A stretch of 64,000 bases of DNA from Apostichopus japonicus (GCF_037975245.1 NC_092574.1:3567001-3631000); one strand, 5' to 3'. Positions 48,766 to 59,860 are shown, counted from the first letter of the stretch. Notes: generated by a model not told the origin, from the sequence alone. Made by a program: numbers and translations.

Positions 48766-50666
48766 GTAAGTTGCTTCATTCAATTTGTTCTATATTTTGG
48801 GATTAGAGAAAGGTATACTTTGGACATTGAAGGATAATAATCCATCATAATATTATTTAATGTAATTTTCCACATATAATTTGTGTTGACCTTTATATAC
48901 TTGAGTGTGGTAGATTTATACATTTTTGTGATGCACAATAGTTTAAATGTCAATGCAATAAATGCTTGACACTGTAAGCAAAGCTCACAGGAGCTTACCA
49001 GAATGGTCACTTTTTGGGTTTTCATTAAGCAATTGTTGTCAATGGTTTCTATAATGCTTCATTTTATTTGATGTGTAATAAAGTGCAATGCAGTTCTTAT
49101 GAATGCATGTACCTAAGAGGCATACAAACTCTGTATGTATACATAAACATACACATGTGCAGGGCCTTTTTTTATTAGGTTCCTCAATAATGCTCAAAAA
49201 TGGCAATTGTGGGCTGTGCCCTCATTTGGCGTTTCGACCATACACTACCCCCTCCCCCTTGTTTTGGTATATGTAAACACCAACACTTGTGCATGATGCC
49301 CAACTCAAATTGTAATAGCCATGTTTCAACCAAGGGGTTTATGTGAGTAAGTGTTAGGAATAAAATGTTTTGCGGTTCGCTTGCCCAAATAAACTGTTAT
49401 GGGTCTGCATTGTCAGTTTTTTTGTGAATAAGCACTGACCATAATAACAGGGACATATGTCCTATAGCTAACATACAATCTGGCATCAAGATGTATTATG
49501 CCATGTCATAAGTCGTCAGACAACAAGCTATCCCAAACTTGTGCGTAACTGCCAGTCCCTTTGCTACACATGAGAGTTGTGATTTAAATAATTCATATTG
49601 GCTTGGTGTTTGTTGCCTTTACCCCATTTCATCACCGCTATAGTTAGTGTTTCTACTGACACTATTAGGCAGTGGAGTTGTCAGGATCTTTCTGGCCCAC
49701 AGAATTTCAACAAGAAAGCAGGTTAGTTTCCAGACCATCCTTTTCCTCTTTCGTGATAATTGCTTTCTGTATCAATGCTACAGGTGCAGCTTTTCTCAAG
49801 AGAAATTCATTGAGGAAAGTAACCCTCCATATATGTACAGCAGTTGATGTAAGGTAATCTTAATAACAAAACTCTCTAGAACGTGAATCTATTTATCTCA
49901 ATATAAAGACTTGAACAAATGTTAAAGTTGCATTCAGGTTCCAGTCTAATGCAGGGACATAGCTAGGGGGGGGGAGCAGGGGGAGCGACTGCTCCCCCCT
50001 TTCAGTGTCGAAAAAATGTTTAAAAACTGTCGTTTTTTAGCATGGTATTTTGTCAGTGCTCTTTTAATCTTGAATACTCGTCAGCTCCGTTAACTCGATT
50101 ATAATCGTAGTAACATTCACACCTACTGATTCAACTACTTACTTAGTTTGGCAGATGCAATTAGCTAAATTTAGTCCTATAGCCTATTACAAGCTTACAG
50201 TTGGCCACTGCGTCATAAAATACATATTGCCTACCTCACCGCACTCTATGGAATGTCACAAAATGTATGCAAAACAACGTCGACAACGTTCGTTCTCATC
50301 CTTTCTATGATTCGTCCTAAGTTGTTGCACGAACAGCATGTTATGAAGCTAAGCTAGCAATTGTACGTGACACGCACTTCCTATAAATAATTATTACACT
50401 GCTAATACACTGCGATAACGATATTTGTTTTTTTAGGCCACTGCATATCTGGCTATTATACAAAATATGAAAGTTTATATTGTCCATCAGTTAAGTTCGT
50501 CAAATGTATTAAATTCCAGACATTGGACAATAAACAAGAATCATCCTACTGGAAAAATTGTAAAAGAGGACTATGTTTGTCTTTCTAATATATTATGTAA
50601 AAGAAAATGTAAAGGAATTCAAACAGGAAACAAAATCTGCTGAGAATATATATGATATCATATGAT
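48766..50666. other. intron or intergenic DNA with a transposon end fragment
   Basis: No convincing exon. At 49953 the word CAGGGACATAGCTAGG followed by G-rich sequence resembles the left terminus of the GGGGCGTAGCCAGG elements further on, but no matching right end is present. Overlapping 60-codon frames at 49647-49857 have no recognisable domain. Confidence 0.4.
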
Positions 50667-51489
50667 CAGGGACGTAGCCAGTATGTAGCACTTTAGGCCC
50701 GGACCTACACCTTTTTTGGCCAAGTTATCTTTTTTTTCTAAAAACACCCTTAATTCAAATCCATAGGCTTGCTTGGACGAGTTTAAGAGTCTAGACAGGA
50801 AAAAATATTGAAATGAACGTAGCAAGAATATGGCTAAATTAGGTGACCTATTCTTCTGTCATCTAGGCTGTCATTTCTATTGCGTGCCGTTTCATTCAAC
50901 ACTCTACCCACCGAAAAAGACTTAGATCCGATCTTGTCAGTTTTTAAACATCTAGTTACGAACCTGTTTACGCAGATATTATTTCAGTTGAGAAAACAGT
51001 TGAGAAATTTGCATCAGATGGCAATCGTCGGATAGCTCTTGCCTTCTCTTATTAGGCTAAACTTAAACATTTACAGTTGTATCAAAGACAGTTACTGGCT
51101 ATAGTTGTACAAAAGACATTTCCGGCCTATCTTTTTATTTACAAGTATCAGAAGTTGAACAGTAAGACTACTCTGTACATGTACCTTGCTAACTTTAAGT
51201 ACATTATGTAGTATTGAATTATGTAGTATTTTAACTTGTTTGTTTTTGGGTTTAAAAGTGATATTGAATGAGGTGTCTCAAGTTAGCAAGATGCCAGGGA
51301 ACCAGAATGAACACTCGGGGAAGGGCTGTTTCCAGCCATCTGGGGGTTTATAAAACCAAAAATGTTATTGTGTGCTCCGCGAATGGTGGCGCTCCGCTCA
51401 GATAGTTGAGCCTACAACTTTGAAAATCCAGATCAATTGCAAAAGGTGCTCCCCCCCCCCCCCCCTTCAAATTCCTGGCTACGTCGCGG
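50667..51489 (-). mobile_element. non-autonomous DNA transposon, copy 1 (minus orientation)
   Basis: Begins CAGGGACGTAGCCAGTATG and ends CCTGGCTACGTCGCGG, a decayed inverted terminus. Internally it is the reverse complement of 55012-55703: shared landmarks are TAGCACTTTAGGCCCGG, TAGGTGACCTATTCTTCTGT, GATCTTGTCAG and the shared core at 51371-51426. It lacks coding capacity, has a 19-base C run at 51449-51466, and no matching target duplication. Confidence 0.75.
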
Positions 51490-51767
51490 GTCTAATGACT
51501 GAATTAATTGCTTCCGAGTGGAACTCAGATTCAATTCTTGGCATTACTTACACATACAGGTTGGTCTTCTTGGCCGGTGCTGCATATGAATCAATTTGCA
51601 GTCACCTGCAATTGATACTACATGTCATTGCAAATGTAGGAACTGCTATACAGTTGACTAGTATATCTCTCAGTGTGGTGTGATCTTCATGCATTGCGCT
51701 GGATTATTACCACTGCGTATGGACATGCTGGTGTTGACAATGAGAAGACATTAAACTGTCTTAACAA
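51490..51767 (+). other. open segment interrupted by a transposon
   Basis: From about 51658 a frame runs to 51767 (through CDLHALRWIITTAYGHAG), where the 1,755-base element is inserted. Skipping the element and one target copy, the frame continues from 53531 to TAA at 53604-53606, 61 open codons in total. An acceptor-like CTCTCAG ends at 51673. The length is not significant by itself and I recognise no family, so this is only a weak hint of an old exon. Confidence 0.2.
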
Positions 51768-52090
51768 CAGGGGCGCACATCCCGGGGGGATGGGGGGGAT
51801 GGGGGGATATATCCCCCCACTTTTTGGTCAAGGGGGGATGGTCTACACAATCATCCCCCACTTTCCAGTCAGATATAAAAAAAAATAAAGTTCAAATTAA
51901 AATAAAATAAAATAATTCAAAGTTAAGTTAAATTAGGTTAGGTCAAAATACTGAGGTTCCAACCTCAGTATTTTTGCAAGCTGTTCTCACTCCAGGATAC
52001 ACTGCAAGCGAACAACAACAACAAAATGTAACGAATAAAGGCCTATGATATAACGAGTCGGGGCGTCAGAACATGTTGAGGATGGAGTGA

Positions 52091-52716
52091 CAAGGGCGGC
52101 GAAAGCACTTTAAATCTGGGGCGGCACCGACATCAAAGGGCACTTTGCAGAAATTCGATTGGACTGATGCAGCCTTATATTTGGTACCTTTTATAACTCT
52201 TATTGTATCATCTTATTTGCGGATACACATCACTCCATCAAAGCCCCCCCCCCTCAAGGAAAATATGCATACTAGCACTTCAATGTCCAATGTGCAAATT
52301 GGGAAACAAGGAACAAGTTTTCTTTTGAGACAAAATGAGGTGAAATCATGCTAGTTGCTAATGTAGGAATCTTCCGAATTAGAGATATTCCTAATATCTT
52401 AACAAATTTTTTCCATTGGAAATAGCATTGAGATTGACCCACAGAAATTCATTAAAAGACAGGGGCGTAGCCAGGATGAGCGGAGCGCCACCATCGGTTG
52501 GCGCGGAGCGTATACTATAAAATTTTTGGTTTTACAAACCCCTCAGATGGCCGGAAACGGCCCTTCCCGAGTGTTCATTCTGGTTCCTTGGCCTCTTGCT
52601 AACTTGAGACACCTCAATTTTTATGTAGAAAAAGGGCACATTTTTAACCTGAGGAAAAGTGGGGGGGGGCACGTGCTCCCTGTGCCCCCCTGTGCCCCCC
52701 GGTTCCGCCGCCCTTG
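52091..52716. mobile_element. 626-base nested hAT-like MITE
   Basis: Begins CAAGGGCGGCG and ends CGCCGCCCTTG. Perfect 8-base duplication TGGAGTGA at 52083-52090 and 52717-52724. Same family as 46970-47519, differing by a longer core section (52478-52610) that includes GGTTTTACAAACCCC and GGCCGGAAACGGCC. Confidence 0.88.
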
Positions 52717-52800
52717 TGGAGTGATATGCCTAGCCTACTTGAAGAGCTTGCATCATGTTGACGTCTAAATGCCTCTTTAAACACTTACATATATTTGCTA

Positions 52801-52909
52801 GCGTTCATAATTTGAACGCCAGCGTTCACAATTTGAGCGCTGTAGTGTAAAGCATTTGAACAGTAGGCGTTCAGGATTTGAACACTATACACCTCAAGCG
52901 CTCAAAACT
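52801..52909. repeat. cluster of GCGTTCA palindromes
   Basis: GCGTTCATAATTTGAACGC (52801-52819), GCGTTCACAATTTGAGCGC (52822-52840), GCGTTCAGGATTTGAAC (52867-52883) and a GCGCTCAAAA half (52898). Each full copy is an inverted repeat with arms GCGTTCA/TGAACGC about an AT centre. Purpose unknown. Confidence 0.7.
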
Positions 52910-53860
52910 TAGGTGTTTCTAAGAAGGGCATTAGATGTCAAAAAGGTATTACACTTAACCACTTCACTTGTTCTTTATTGTAATAAGACTTTGACGCCCA
53001 GGTGCGTTCTATATCGGAAGATTATCGGTTACATTTTGCTGTTTGTAGTGTATGTATAAGATTGCAAATCGACGAGCACTGATAGCCATTAGCCGCCAGG
53101 AAGGGATTGTTACAGAGAACCGTCTATATTGACCACAACACCGACTATGGATGGTGAGGCACTTGAGTAATGAACATTTATGGGCTATGGATGGGGTGAT
53201 GGACAAAGGTAATAGAGATACAGAAGGTGAATACGGGAGCATGGCAGACAGAATAAATGAAACAGGATGCACAATTCATTATGATTATTGTACCATCTCA
53301 ACTCATCTGACATTTATTACTTTTTTCATAGAATGAATATTTTCTCAATAATTGAGGAATTGCATACATGAAATTTATTTTTCAAAGCTGAACCCATGCA
53401 GCCTGGGGGGTTTGTAAAGCCTAAAATTTTCTTGTACGCTCCGCGCCAACCGATGGTGGCGCTCCGCTTAGATAGTCTACTAATATCATCCCCCCATTCT
53501 TCGGAACGGATGTGCGCCACTGATTAACAAGTGTTTTCTGAGTAGTCAAGTAATGCAGTCCGGTATGTGTCTCAAGTGGCAAGATCTTCATGCATTTTCC
53601 AAATAAGAATTCCAAAAATTGTCTCTCGAAGCTTCAACATGTATTTGCCTGCAACTACAGGCAATTTTAGCTGTCTTCGAGTTTTAATATATCACAAAGG
53701 AATCATGGGCCAACTTCATGAATTTATCTATTTGGATGATGACTGCATGCATATGCAAAGTAGTAAATGAATTAATTCCAACATCATTTATAGAGAAGGG
53801 ATTGGCAACCCTTTTATCTTTTTAGTAATATTTTGTCATCACATGTTTTTATGTTGACAG

Positions 53861-53915
53861 TCTCCAAATCCACATGGAATTATGTCAAAAATATTGACAT
53901 CTACCAGCAACTCAG
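53861..53915 (+). CDS. putative small exon, unknown protein
   Basis: A 55-base segment between a good acceptor (TTTTTATGTTGACAG) and a donor (CTCAG followed by GTGTGT). Entered with two bases left from the previous codon, it reads SKSTWNYVKNIDIYQQL and leaves two bases that combine in frame with the next candidate exon at 54124. Family not recognised. It may belong to the same gene as 48688-48765, but the connection cannot be shown from sequence alone. Confidence 0.3.
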
Positions 53916-54123
53916 GTGTGTTTTAGCTTGGTTTTGAAATTTTCAAATTGTTTACCTTTATAGTCTTAAAGACGATGATTCATCCAAGGTCTTTATGATA
54001 TTAAAACAAAGCCAGCTATTTTGTAATAAACACAGCCTCCCTCCTTATCACAGGGGGAAGGTTTACTCATCTCTCTAGTCCAATTTGAATGAATGCAAAC
54101 CTTTACTAATTTAATTCTTTTAG

Positions 54124-54187
54124 CCTTGAAATAGCCCTTACTGAGGATCCTAGACAAAATAACTCTTCTAAATGCTCATATCACAAG
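54124..54187 (+). CDS. putative small exon, unknown protein
   Basis: A 64-base segment after a pyrimidine-rich acceptor (TTTAATTCTTTTAG) and before a GTTGGT donor. In the phase left by 53861-53915 it is open: LEIALTEDPRQNNSSKCSYHK. The other two frames contain stops, so the agreement in phase is the only support for this exon pair. Confidence 0.3.
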
Positions 54188-54338
54188 GTTGGTACACTTT
54201 TACCTATTTTGAAGATCTCTTTTGACTGCATCCTTGCATTATGTTGCTGGGATGCCCATTTTGGTCACTGATGTTGATTCTCCATTGCCTACATTTGTGT
54301 AAGAATACTGTTGCTATTGCTTGTCCACATTGCCATGT

Positions 54339-54597
54339 CAGGTGCGGATCCAGAGGGGGGTCCGGACCCCCCTGCTCTTGGCCACAAAAAAAAAAAAAAA
54401 TATTTTCAGGTTAGGTACATGCAGCTTAGAATACACGGGAAGTGCCGTTTCCGGCCATCTGGGGGGGTTTGTAAAGTCAAAAATTTTCTGGTACGCTCCG
54501 TGCCAACCAATGGTGGCTCTCCGCTTAGATAGTCCTACGTTCAGGCACGTCTGGACCAGTGAGACCCTCCCTGTCATAAATCCTGCATCAGCCCCTG
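54339..54597 (-). mobile_element. 259-base MITE with the shared core
   Basis: Left end CAGGTGCGGATCCAG and right end (complement) CAGGGGCTGATGCAG form an imperfect inverted pair. A 5-base direct repeat CATGT borders it; an 8-base duplication is not clear. The core lies on the minus strand at 54440-54533. An A run of 15 and a GGGGGGTCCGGACCCCCC palindrome are near the left end. Confidence 0.5.
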
Positions 54598-54688
54598 CAT
54601 GTGGTGCACTTCATTTGTTCTTACTAGCCTATATGTAAGGCTGTTTAACTTCCAGAGGTGGGGAACTCCCTAGTCTTGAAAACAACCC

Positions 54689-54776
54689 ATGGATTTAAGC
54701 CCTATTGAAAAGCAGCCCACAGTTTCATCTTCACCTCAAAACATGATAAATGACACCTCAGAAGCTATTAAAAAAG
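54689..54776 (+). CDS. possible first coding exon, unknown protein
   Basis: ATG in a favourable context (CCCATGG) opens a frame of 29 codons, rich in Ser, Pro and Thr (MDLSPIEKQPTVSSSPQ), up to a strong donor AAAAAG followed by GTGAGC at 54777. Stops lie directly upstream in this frame, so it can only be a start exon. No partner exon found. Confidence 0.2.
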
Positions 54777-55011
54777 GTGAGCTATTGTGTGCTTGCATAA
54801 TGACTGCAGCCATGTACAAAAGCTCTATGGTGAGCAGTGTTTCTTCTAAGAAATTTCTCATTGAGTCAAAATGGCTAAAATCTGAATATTTGACTCACCC
54901 CGTCCTGGGGGAGGGGTCTAAGGAGCGGGGTAAAATTCCGGGAAAATTATTTTATTGAACCAAAAACACAATTGGTCAATGTTTCGTATGTTTTTGCCGA
55001 TAGTATAGTAC

Positions 55012-55703
55012 CAGGGGTGTAGCCAGGATTTTCAAAGTTGTAGGCACGACTATCTGAGCGGAGCGCCACCATCGGTTGGCGAGGAGCGTACAAGAAAATT
55101 TTTGGTTTTACAAACCCCCCAGATGGCCGGAAACGGCCCTTCCCGAGTGCATTTTGGTTCCCTGGCCTCTTGGTAACTTGAGACACCTCATAACCTCATA
55201 CAATATCACTTTTAAACCCAAAAACAAAGGAGTTAAAAAAGTACTTAATTTCAATACTACATAATGTATTTAACATATGCAAGGTACATGTACAGAGTAA
55301 GCCAGTAACAACAGGCAACAAAGTGCTGCAGCTCTATAAAGTCTGTTAATCAACGATGGGCTTATTTGACTGTGGAATGTTTCTCAACTAAAATATAATA
55401 TGCGTAAACGGGTTCTTAACTAGATGCTAAAAAACTGACAAGATCGGATCCTAGTCTTTTTCAGCAGGTAGAGTGTTGATTAAAACGGCACGCAATAGAA
55501 ATGACAGCCTAGATGACAGAAGAATAGGTCACCTAATTTAGACATATTCTTGCTACGTTCATTGCAATAGTTTTCCTGTCTATACTCTAAAACTCGTCCA
55601 GCAAGCTTATGGATTTGAGTTATGGGTGTTTTACAAAATAGGAAAACTTGGCCAAAAAAGTGTAGGCCCGGGCCTAAAGTGCTACATACTGGCTACGCCC
55701 CTG
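55012..55703 (+). mobile_element. non-autonomous DNA transposon, copy 2 (plus orientation)
   Basis: Termini CAGGGGTGTAGCCAGGA and CTGGCTACGCCCCTG are inverted repeats. It is 692 bases and matches copy 1 at 50667-51489 in reverse. It starts with the shared core (55049-55139) and then TGGTTCCCTGGCCTCTTGGT, TTGAGACACCTCA and AAAACTCGTCCA. No coding sequence. The flanks TATAGTAC and TGTACTAA do not form a clean duplication. Confidence 0.8.
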
Positions 55704-56200
55704 TGTACTAAACATCGGCCAATCAAATGTCTGATTTTAAATTGAGGCATGGAACCCTGAGCTTTATTTAAACGATGATTGCTAAATAATAATAAATTAG
55801 TTCGTTGCATATTACGCTTTACTTTTACAAGCTAAATTTGGCTCAAATATAGTGCACCATTTGCAATGCAGAGTAGGAATTTAGATTTGGCTTGGGGGGC
55901 TGTTTTGGAAAATGAAAAGTTAAAAACGCCCCCCTTAATGTATTTACGAGGGCTTTATTAAGGTTTAAGGGGCTCTTTTCCAAAGTTCAATATGCTGTTT
56001 ATGGAAAAGGTTGTGAGCTTCATCAAGTCAAGTAAGCACAATTACCCTCTTCCTAGTTAGCTGCAACCGTATAGCAAATTCATTGAAAGTTTAATTGCCA
56101 AAATTTGCGATCGTTTAGCAAATAACGTCAATCCATTGAATATATGACAAAAACCCAATAACCCATCAACTGAAATAGAAAACACAGGTTTACTTCTACT
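55704..56200. other. intergenic DNA, no gene seen
   Basis: AT-rich sequence without exon signals, repeats of note or transposon ends. Confidence 0.5.
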
Positions 56201-56548
56201 CAAGGGCGTAGGAACTGGGGGACTGGGGGGGGGCGGCAGCCCCTTAGTGAAAAAATATGGAGGGGCGGAAGTATCATTCTATCCCCTGCTTCACAAGTCA
56301 GAAAACCCCTTTTTCATTTCCAAATGAGAAAAAAATCTGATTTGGAGCACCAAATTGCATCTAAGGTGAAAATGCAAAATTATTTACAAAATGGAGTGGG
56401 TGTTGAAGTGTGCTATATTGCACCAAATTGCATCAGAGGCCACTTGGATATGCAAAAAACAAAACAAAGAGGAGGGGACACCCTCTCCCCTGAGACCCCT
56501 CCCCCAGGCCGGCCATCAGTCACTCAAAAGTACCTTCCTACGCCAATG
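56201..56548. mobile_element. 348-base hAT-like MITE
   Basis: Left end CAAGGGCGTAGGAA and right end TTCCTACGCCAATG are inverted with few mismatches. Flanks CTTCTACT (56193-56200) and CTTCAACT (56549-56556) agree at seven of eight bases. The interior contains G- and C-runs and a 91-codon open frame with no recognisable domain. Confidence 0.75.
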
Positions 56549-56774
56549 CTTCAACTGAAGGTGCCCTTTCCTTTAATCATGTATTTTTTCATGTGTTGAT
56601 AAAATCACCCACCACCAAATACCAAACCATTATAGGCTACCGCTGAAAAGTAATCGAAGTTGAAACCTTCAATTCATCGCCACAGCGGTGTATGTAAAAT
56701 ACAACAGTCCTTCTCTAAGACATAGCACATACCTTCCAAACAACTGTCGATTTCCAGCATTTTTTTTTTTTTTT

Positions 56775-57205
56775 GCAACCGATGGTTAGGCTACATTTCC
56801 CATTGACTTAGTGTGGTTGTTAGGCTAACATGTGGTCGAAGGTTGCAGTATTTCATGGATATTTTAGTTCTAGCTAACTGCATCACAGTTTCAGCGAATA
56901 AAGAGATGCTTAAGCTAGATTTTCCCGTTGAATACGTGTGGTGTTTGGCTACCTTGCACGACAATAGCAGCAAGGAAAGTATGAAAACAAAGCTACGCAA
57001 AGTATTGTTATTATATTTTTTTGCAAACCGACGGTTAGGCTACATTTCCCATTGACTTAGTGTTGTTGTTAGGCTAACATGTTGTCTGAGATCGCAGTTT
57101 TTCTTGGATATTTTTATTTTTTATTTGGGACACAACTTGAGCAAATAAACAGATGGCTAGGTTAGAGTTCCATGTTGACTTAGTTTGCAGTTAGGCTACC
57201 ATGTG
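56775..57205 (+). repeat. three diverged module B units outside the palindrome
   Basis: Three times the order TTGACTTAGTGT, GTTAGGCTAACATGT, GTCGAAGG or GTCTGAGA, ATGGATATTTT or TTGGATATTTT, and AATAAACAGATGGCTAGG appears, with the first two copies preceded by GCAACCGATGGTTAGG-like text. This is the 128-base B unit of the large palindrome, much more diverged. B is therefore a dispersed genomic repeat. Confidence 0.75.
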
Positions 57206-57690
57206 GTCGGAGATTTTTGGGGATTTGAGGTTATTGTCGCTGGTACTGAAATTGCTTAGTAGAGGCCGTAATTTGCCAGTGATTGCGCGGGAATTTCCCG
57301 GTGATTGTGCACGACCCTCCCGCACTGCTTCAAATTTGATCAAATGTGATGCGGGGATTATGAGAACTGTTTGTGCGATTCGCGCTGCTATTGCAAACCC
57401 TAACTAAAGCAAAAAGCATGTCACAATTAAATTTACACAGACATCTGATATTAAGAGGCCGTTTTTCTTGTATTTCTTTTTCGCCCTCGCAATTGTGCTT
57501 TCGGAGGGCTTTTTTTAGCACTTGCTAGGGCGAATCACCCGTCGCCCCGCTTATTTCTGACCCTGTTGCAATCAAATGTAAGGTAGGCTACACTGGTATT
57601 GCGAACCATCGTAGTGTAGGCAATGCATATACGTTATATGATTTAGCTTTACATCAATCGAGTTAAACCTATCCCTTACACAAATTTCTA
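57206..57690. other. intergenic DNA, no gene seen
   Basis: Somewhat more GC-rich at 57230-57410, with a 68-codon frame of no recognisable family. Nothing else stands out. Confidence 0.4.
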
Positions 57691-57699
57691 GTACCCTTT

Positions 57700-58220
57700 A
57701 CATGCATGCGTATTTCTTGAGCATGTTTTTTGTGCGGGGTTTGAAACAATACATGTATGAAAATGCCCTCCTTACATGCACTATGGCATGCGTGAAGCAT
57801 GTATTTGAAAAAATACATGCATGTAAATGAGCTACATTACATGCTCCAGCAAATACATGCTTAAAGCATGTATAACTCAATGTTTCATACATGTACATGC
57901 TTAAAGCATGTTTTTTGTGCGGGGTTTGAAACAATACATGTATTAAAATGCCCTCACATGCACTATGGCATGCATGAAGCATGTATTTGAAATGTTTCAT
58001 ACATGTACATGCTTAAAGCATGTTTTTTGCGTCGGATTTGAAACAATTCATGCTTGAAGCATGTTTTTAAATCCATTGCATGCACTAATGCAAAGGAATT
58101 ATACATGCATGTATTCCATGGAAATACATGCATGAAAGTATTCCATGAATGCATGCATGAGGAAATGTTTTTAAACATTATAGTTTTGGTTGCTTTGTGT
58201 GACAAATACATGCTGTAAAC
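57700..58220. repeat. cluster of ACATGC/GCATGT dyads
   Basis: About 520 bases with very dense ATGCATG, ACATGCATGT and TACATGCTTAAAGCATGT words. The imperfect dyad CATGCTTAAAGCATG recurs at about 57847, 57896 and 58010, with variants at 57787, 57968, 58050 and 58207. A longer unit containing GTGCGGGGTTTGAAACAATA (57733 and 57917) is duplicated about 185 bases apart. Open frames on the minus strand are simply readings of these words (His-Ala-Cys and Met-Tyr runs). Confidence 0.8.
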
Positions 58221-59645
58221 ATGTTTTTAAATTCTGATGTAATGACACACTTTTAGAAACAAATATTGAATGTTACATTGAAAGTTAATTTATTGAAATA
58301 CTAATTACATGGTTGTACATGGATGACAACTGATTTGTGTGTTAATAGTATTTGTATTAATATTGCTGATGAGTATAAAATCGGTGAAAATCCAAGAATT
58401 GAATTGTGACAAGTTTTTGGCAGGATCTGCAGTAAGATTGCAAATTTATGCATAAAATAAGTCTCACAAATGAGGCAATGCTTAGAAATAAGGTAACATT
58501 AAATAAAATACTGGTTAAGAATAGACTACTTACAAGAAATGTGAAGAATAGACTTGTTAAGAAACAATTAGGATGAAATGCAAAATCTGGACTGAAAGCA
58601 CCGAACATGGAAAATCAAAGTTTTATTAATGTTGAAAACATATACTAACAAGTGTAGTGAGAAAGGCAAATTAGAGTTATCCTGGCAAGCTAAAAAAAGT
58701 ATATGCGAAACTGAAAAATAAGGAGTTGGTCATATGTAGATAATGAACGGTAGATATAATTATGAACTGGTATATATAGCTGATAAAAAATATAATGCAG
58801 ATGAACTAAGAAAGAAAGCACCTTAAATGCAATTATACAAGTGTAATAAAAATGGTATATCAAAACATTACATATGCCCATTGGGCACCCTTAATTGTGA
58901 CTACATTTTCCTCACTATAGATGTGTAGTGTTATAGTATTATAGTATAGTACACAAGTATACTGTTGTAAAGGTAGTAATGAATGAATCATGTTGAAAGA
59001 TAAGATCTGGATACTCAAAACACTGATCAAGTCATAAAATTTGGCAATGTTTATCCAATTAAAGAATGGATTGGAAGCTTACAGAATGTTGCATCACAGA
59101 ATGGCCACTCTGTATGCTATAAGGCACATATATAGAATATATATTTGTCATAAAATTAAGGCAAAAAGAAAACATCAGCAACATTAATATAGTTAGGCTA
59201 CATAAAAAATATGTGAACATTCTAAAAGCATTAAATTTGGTGTAAAACATAAAACAAATTACTAACTTGGTCCATTGCTGACTATTCCTATATGCTTGGT
59301 AATTTGTGGAGCCAAATAGCAAATTAAGAACAGAGTAGAAAACTTTCTAGCAGGTACCTATAAGCCAAACACTGGCTTTTCAAGATTTTTACAGCATATG
59401 CAACTCATCAATTTCTGTGAACTCCTCCCAGGGCAAATAGGGAATATCTACTTCACATAAACTCACATACAAACAAAGTTCATATTAATTAAACTCTACA
59501 TTTACACTTGCAAAGATATTGGCATATCAAGATTAAGGCATATTTTGTAAATATTCATATGACCCAAAACAATAGGGATCATACATTTCCCCAAGCCCCA
59601 CATGCAGTATATGTCAGATATTATGTTTACAAGCTACAGTATTTC
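58221..59645. other. AT-rich DNA, no gene seen
   Basis: Very AT-rich. Short frames of 60-87 codons on the minus strand are rich in Phe, Leu and Tyr, typical of chance frames in AT-rich DNA. It would be the 3' side of the minus-strand exon at 59646-59860 and may contain its 3' UTR. Confidence 0.5.
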
Positions 59646-59860
59646 TCAATTATATATCAGAGTTGACACTTTTTGTAAAGTTTGTACATACATGGCAAAC
59701 ATTTCCCGGTGCATTGTACCGTCTGCACTGAAAATGCGCCCGCTACACCACTTGACAAACGTGACCCCATGCTGCTTGCAGACCCTATGAATCATGCTGT
59801 TCGCAGCCGGTATTCTACTGTTGTAGGCATCAAGGCGTGGGGCAATTCCATGACAGAAAT
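59646..59860 (-). CDS. putative terminal exon, SGNH hydrolase-like C-terminus
   Basis: On the minus strand a very good acceptor (TTTGTTTTTGTTCTTTTCAG, ending at 59861) precedes an open segment of about 70 codons that ends at a stop near 59646. It reads FCHGIAPRLDAYNSRI, then AANSMIHRVCKQHGVTFVKW, then GRIFSADGTMHREMF. The order of a P-R-(x)n-N-x-M/V core, a G-V-x-F strand and a D-G-x-x-H motif resembles the last part of SGNH/GDSL hydrolase domains, where the Asp-x-x-His pair is catalytic. Here the motif is D-G-T-M-H. The codon at the acceptor is split, so at least one upstream exon must exist. None is seen between here and 64 kb, an interval now occupied by transposons. It may be a host gene or a retroelement esterase. 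Confidence 0.4.

Larger units (their letters stand above)
51768..53522. mobile_element. 1,755-base element containing a nested MITE
   Basis: Left end CAGGGGCGCACATCC and right end GGATGTGCGCCACTG form a 15-base inverted pair with one mismatch. Flanks CTTAACAA (51760-51767) and ATTAACAA (53523-53530) match at seven of eight bases, as expected for a slightly decayed 8-base duplication. Inside are a G-rich segment near the left end, a complete nested element (52091-52716), a cluster of GCGTTCA palindromes (52801-52909) and a minus-strand copy of the shared core (53402-53477). No transposase is recognisable. Confidence 0.75.
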
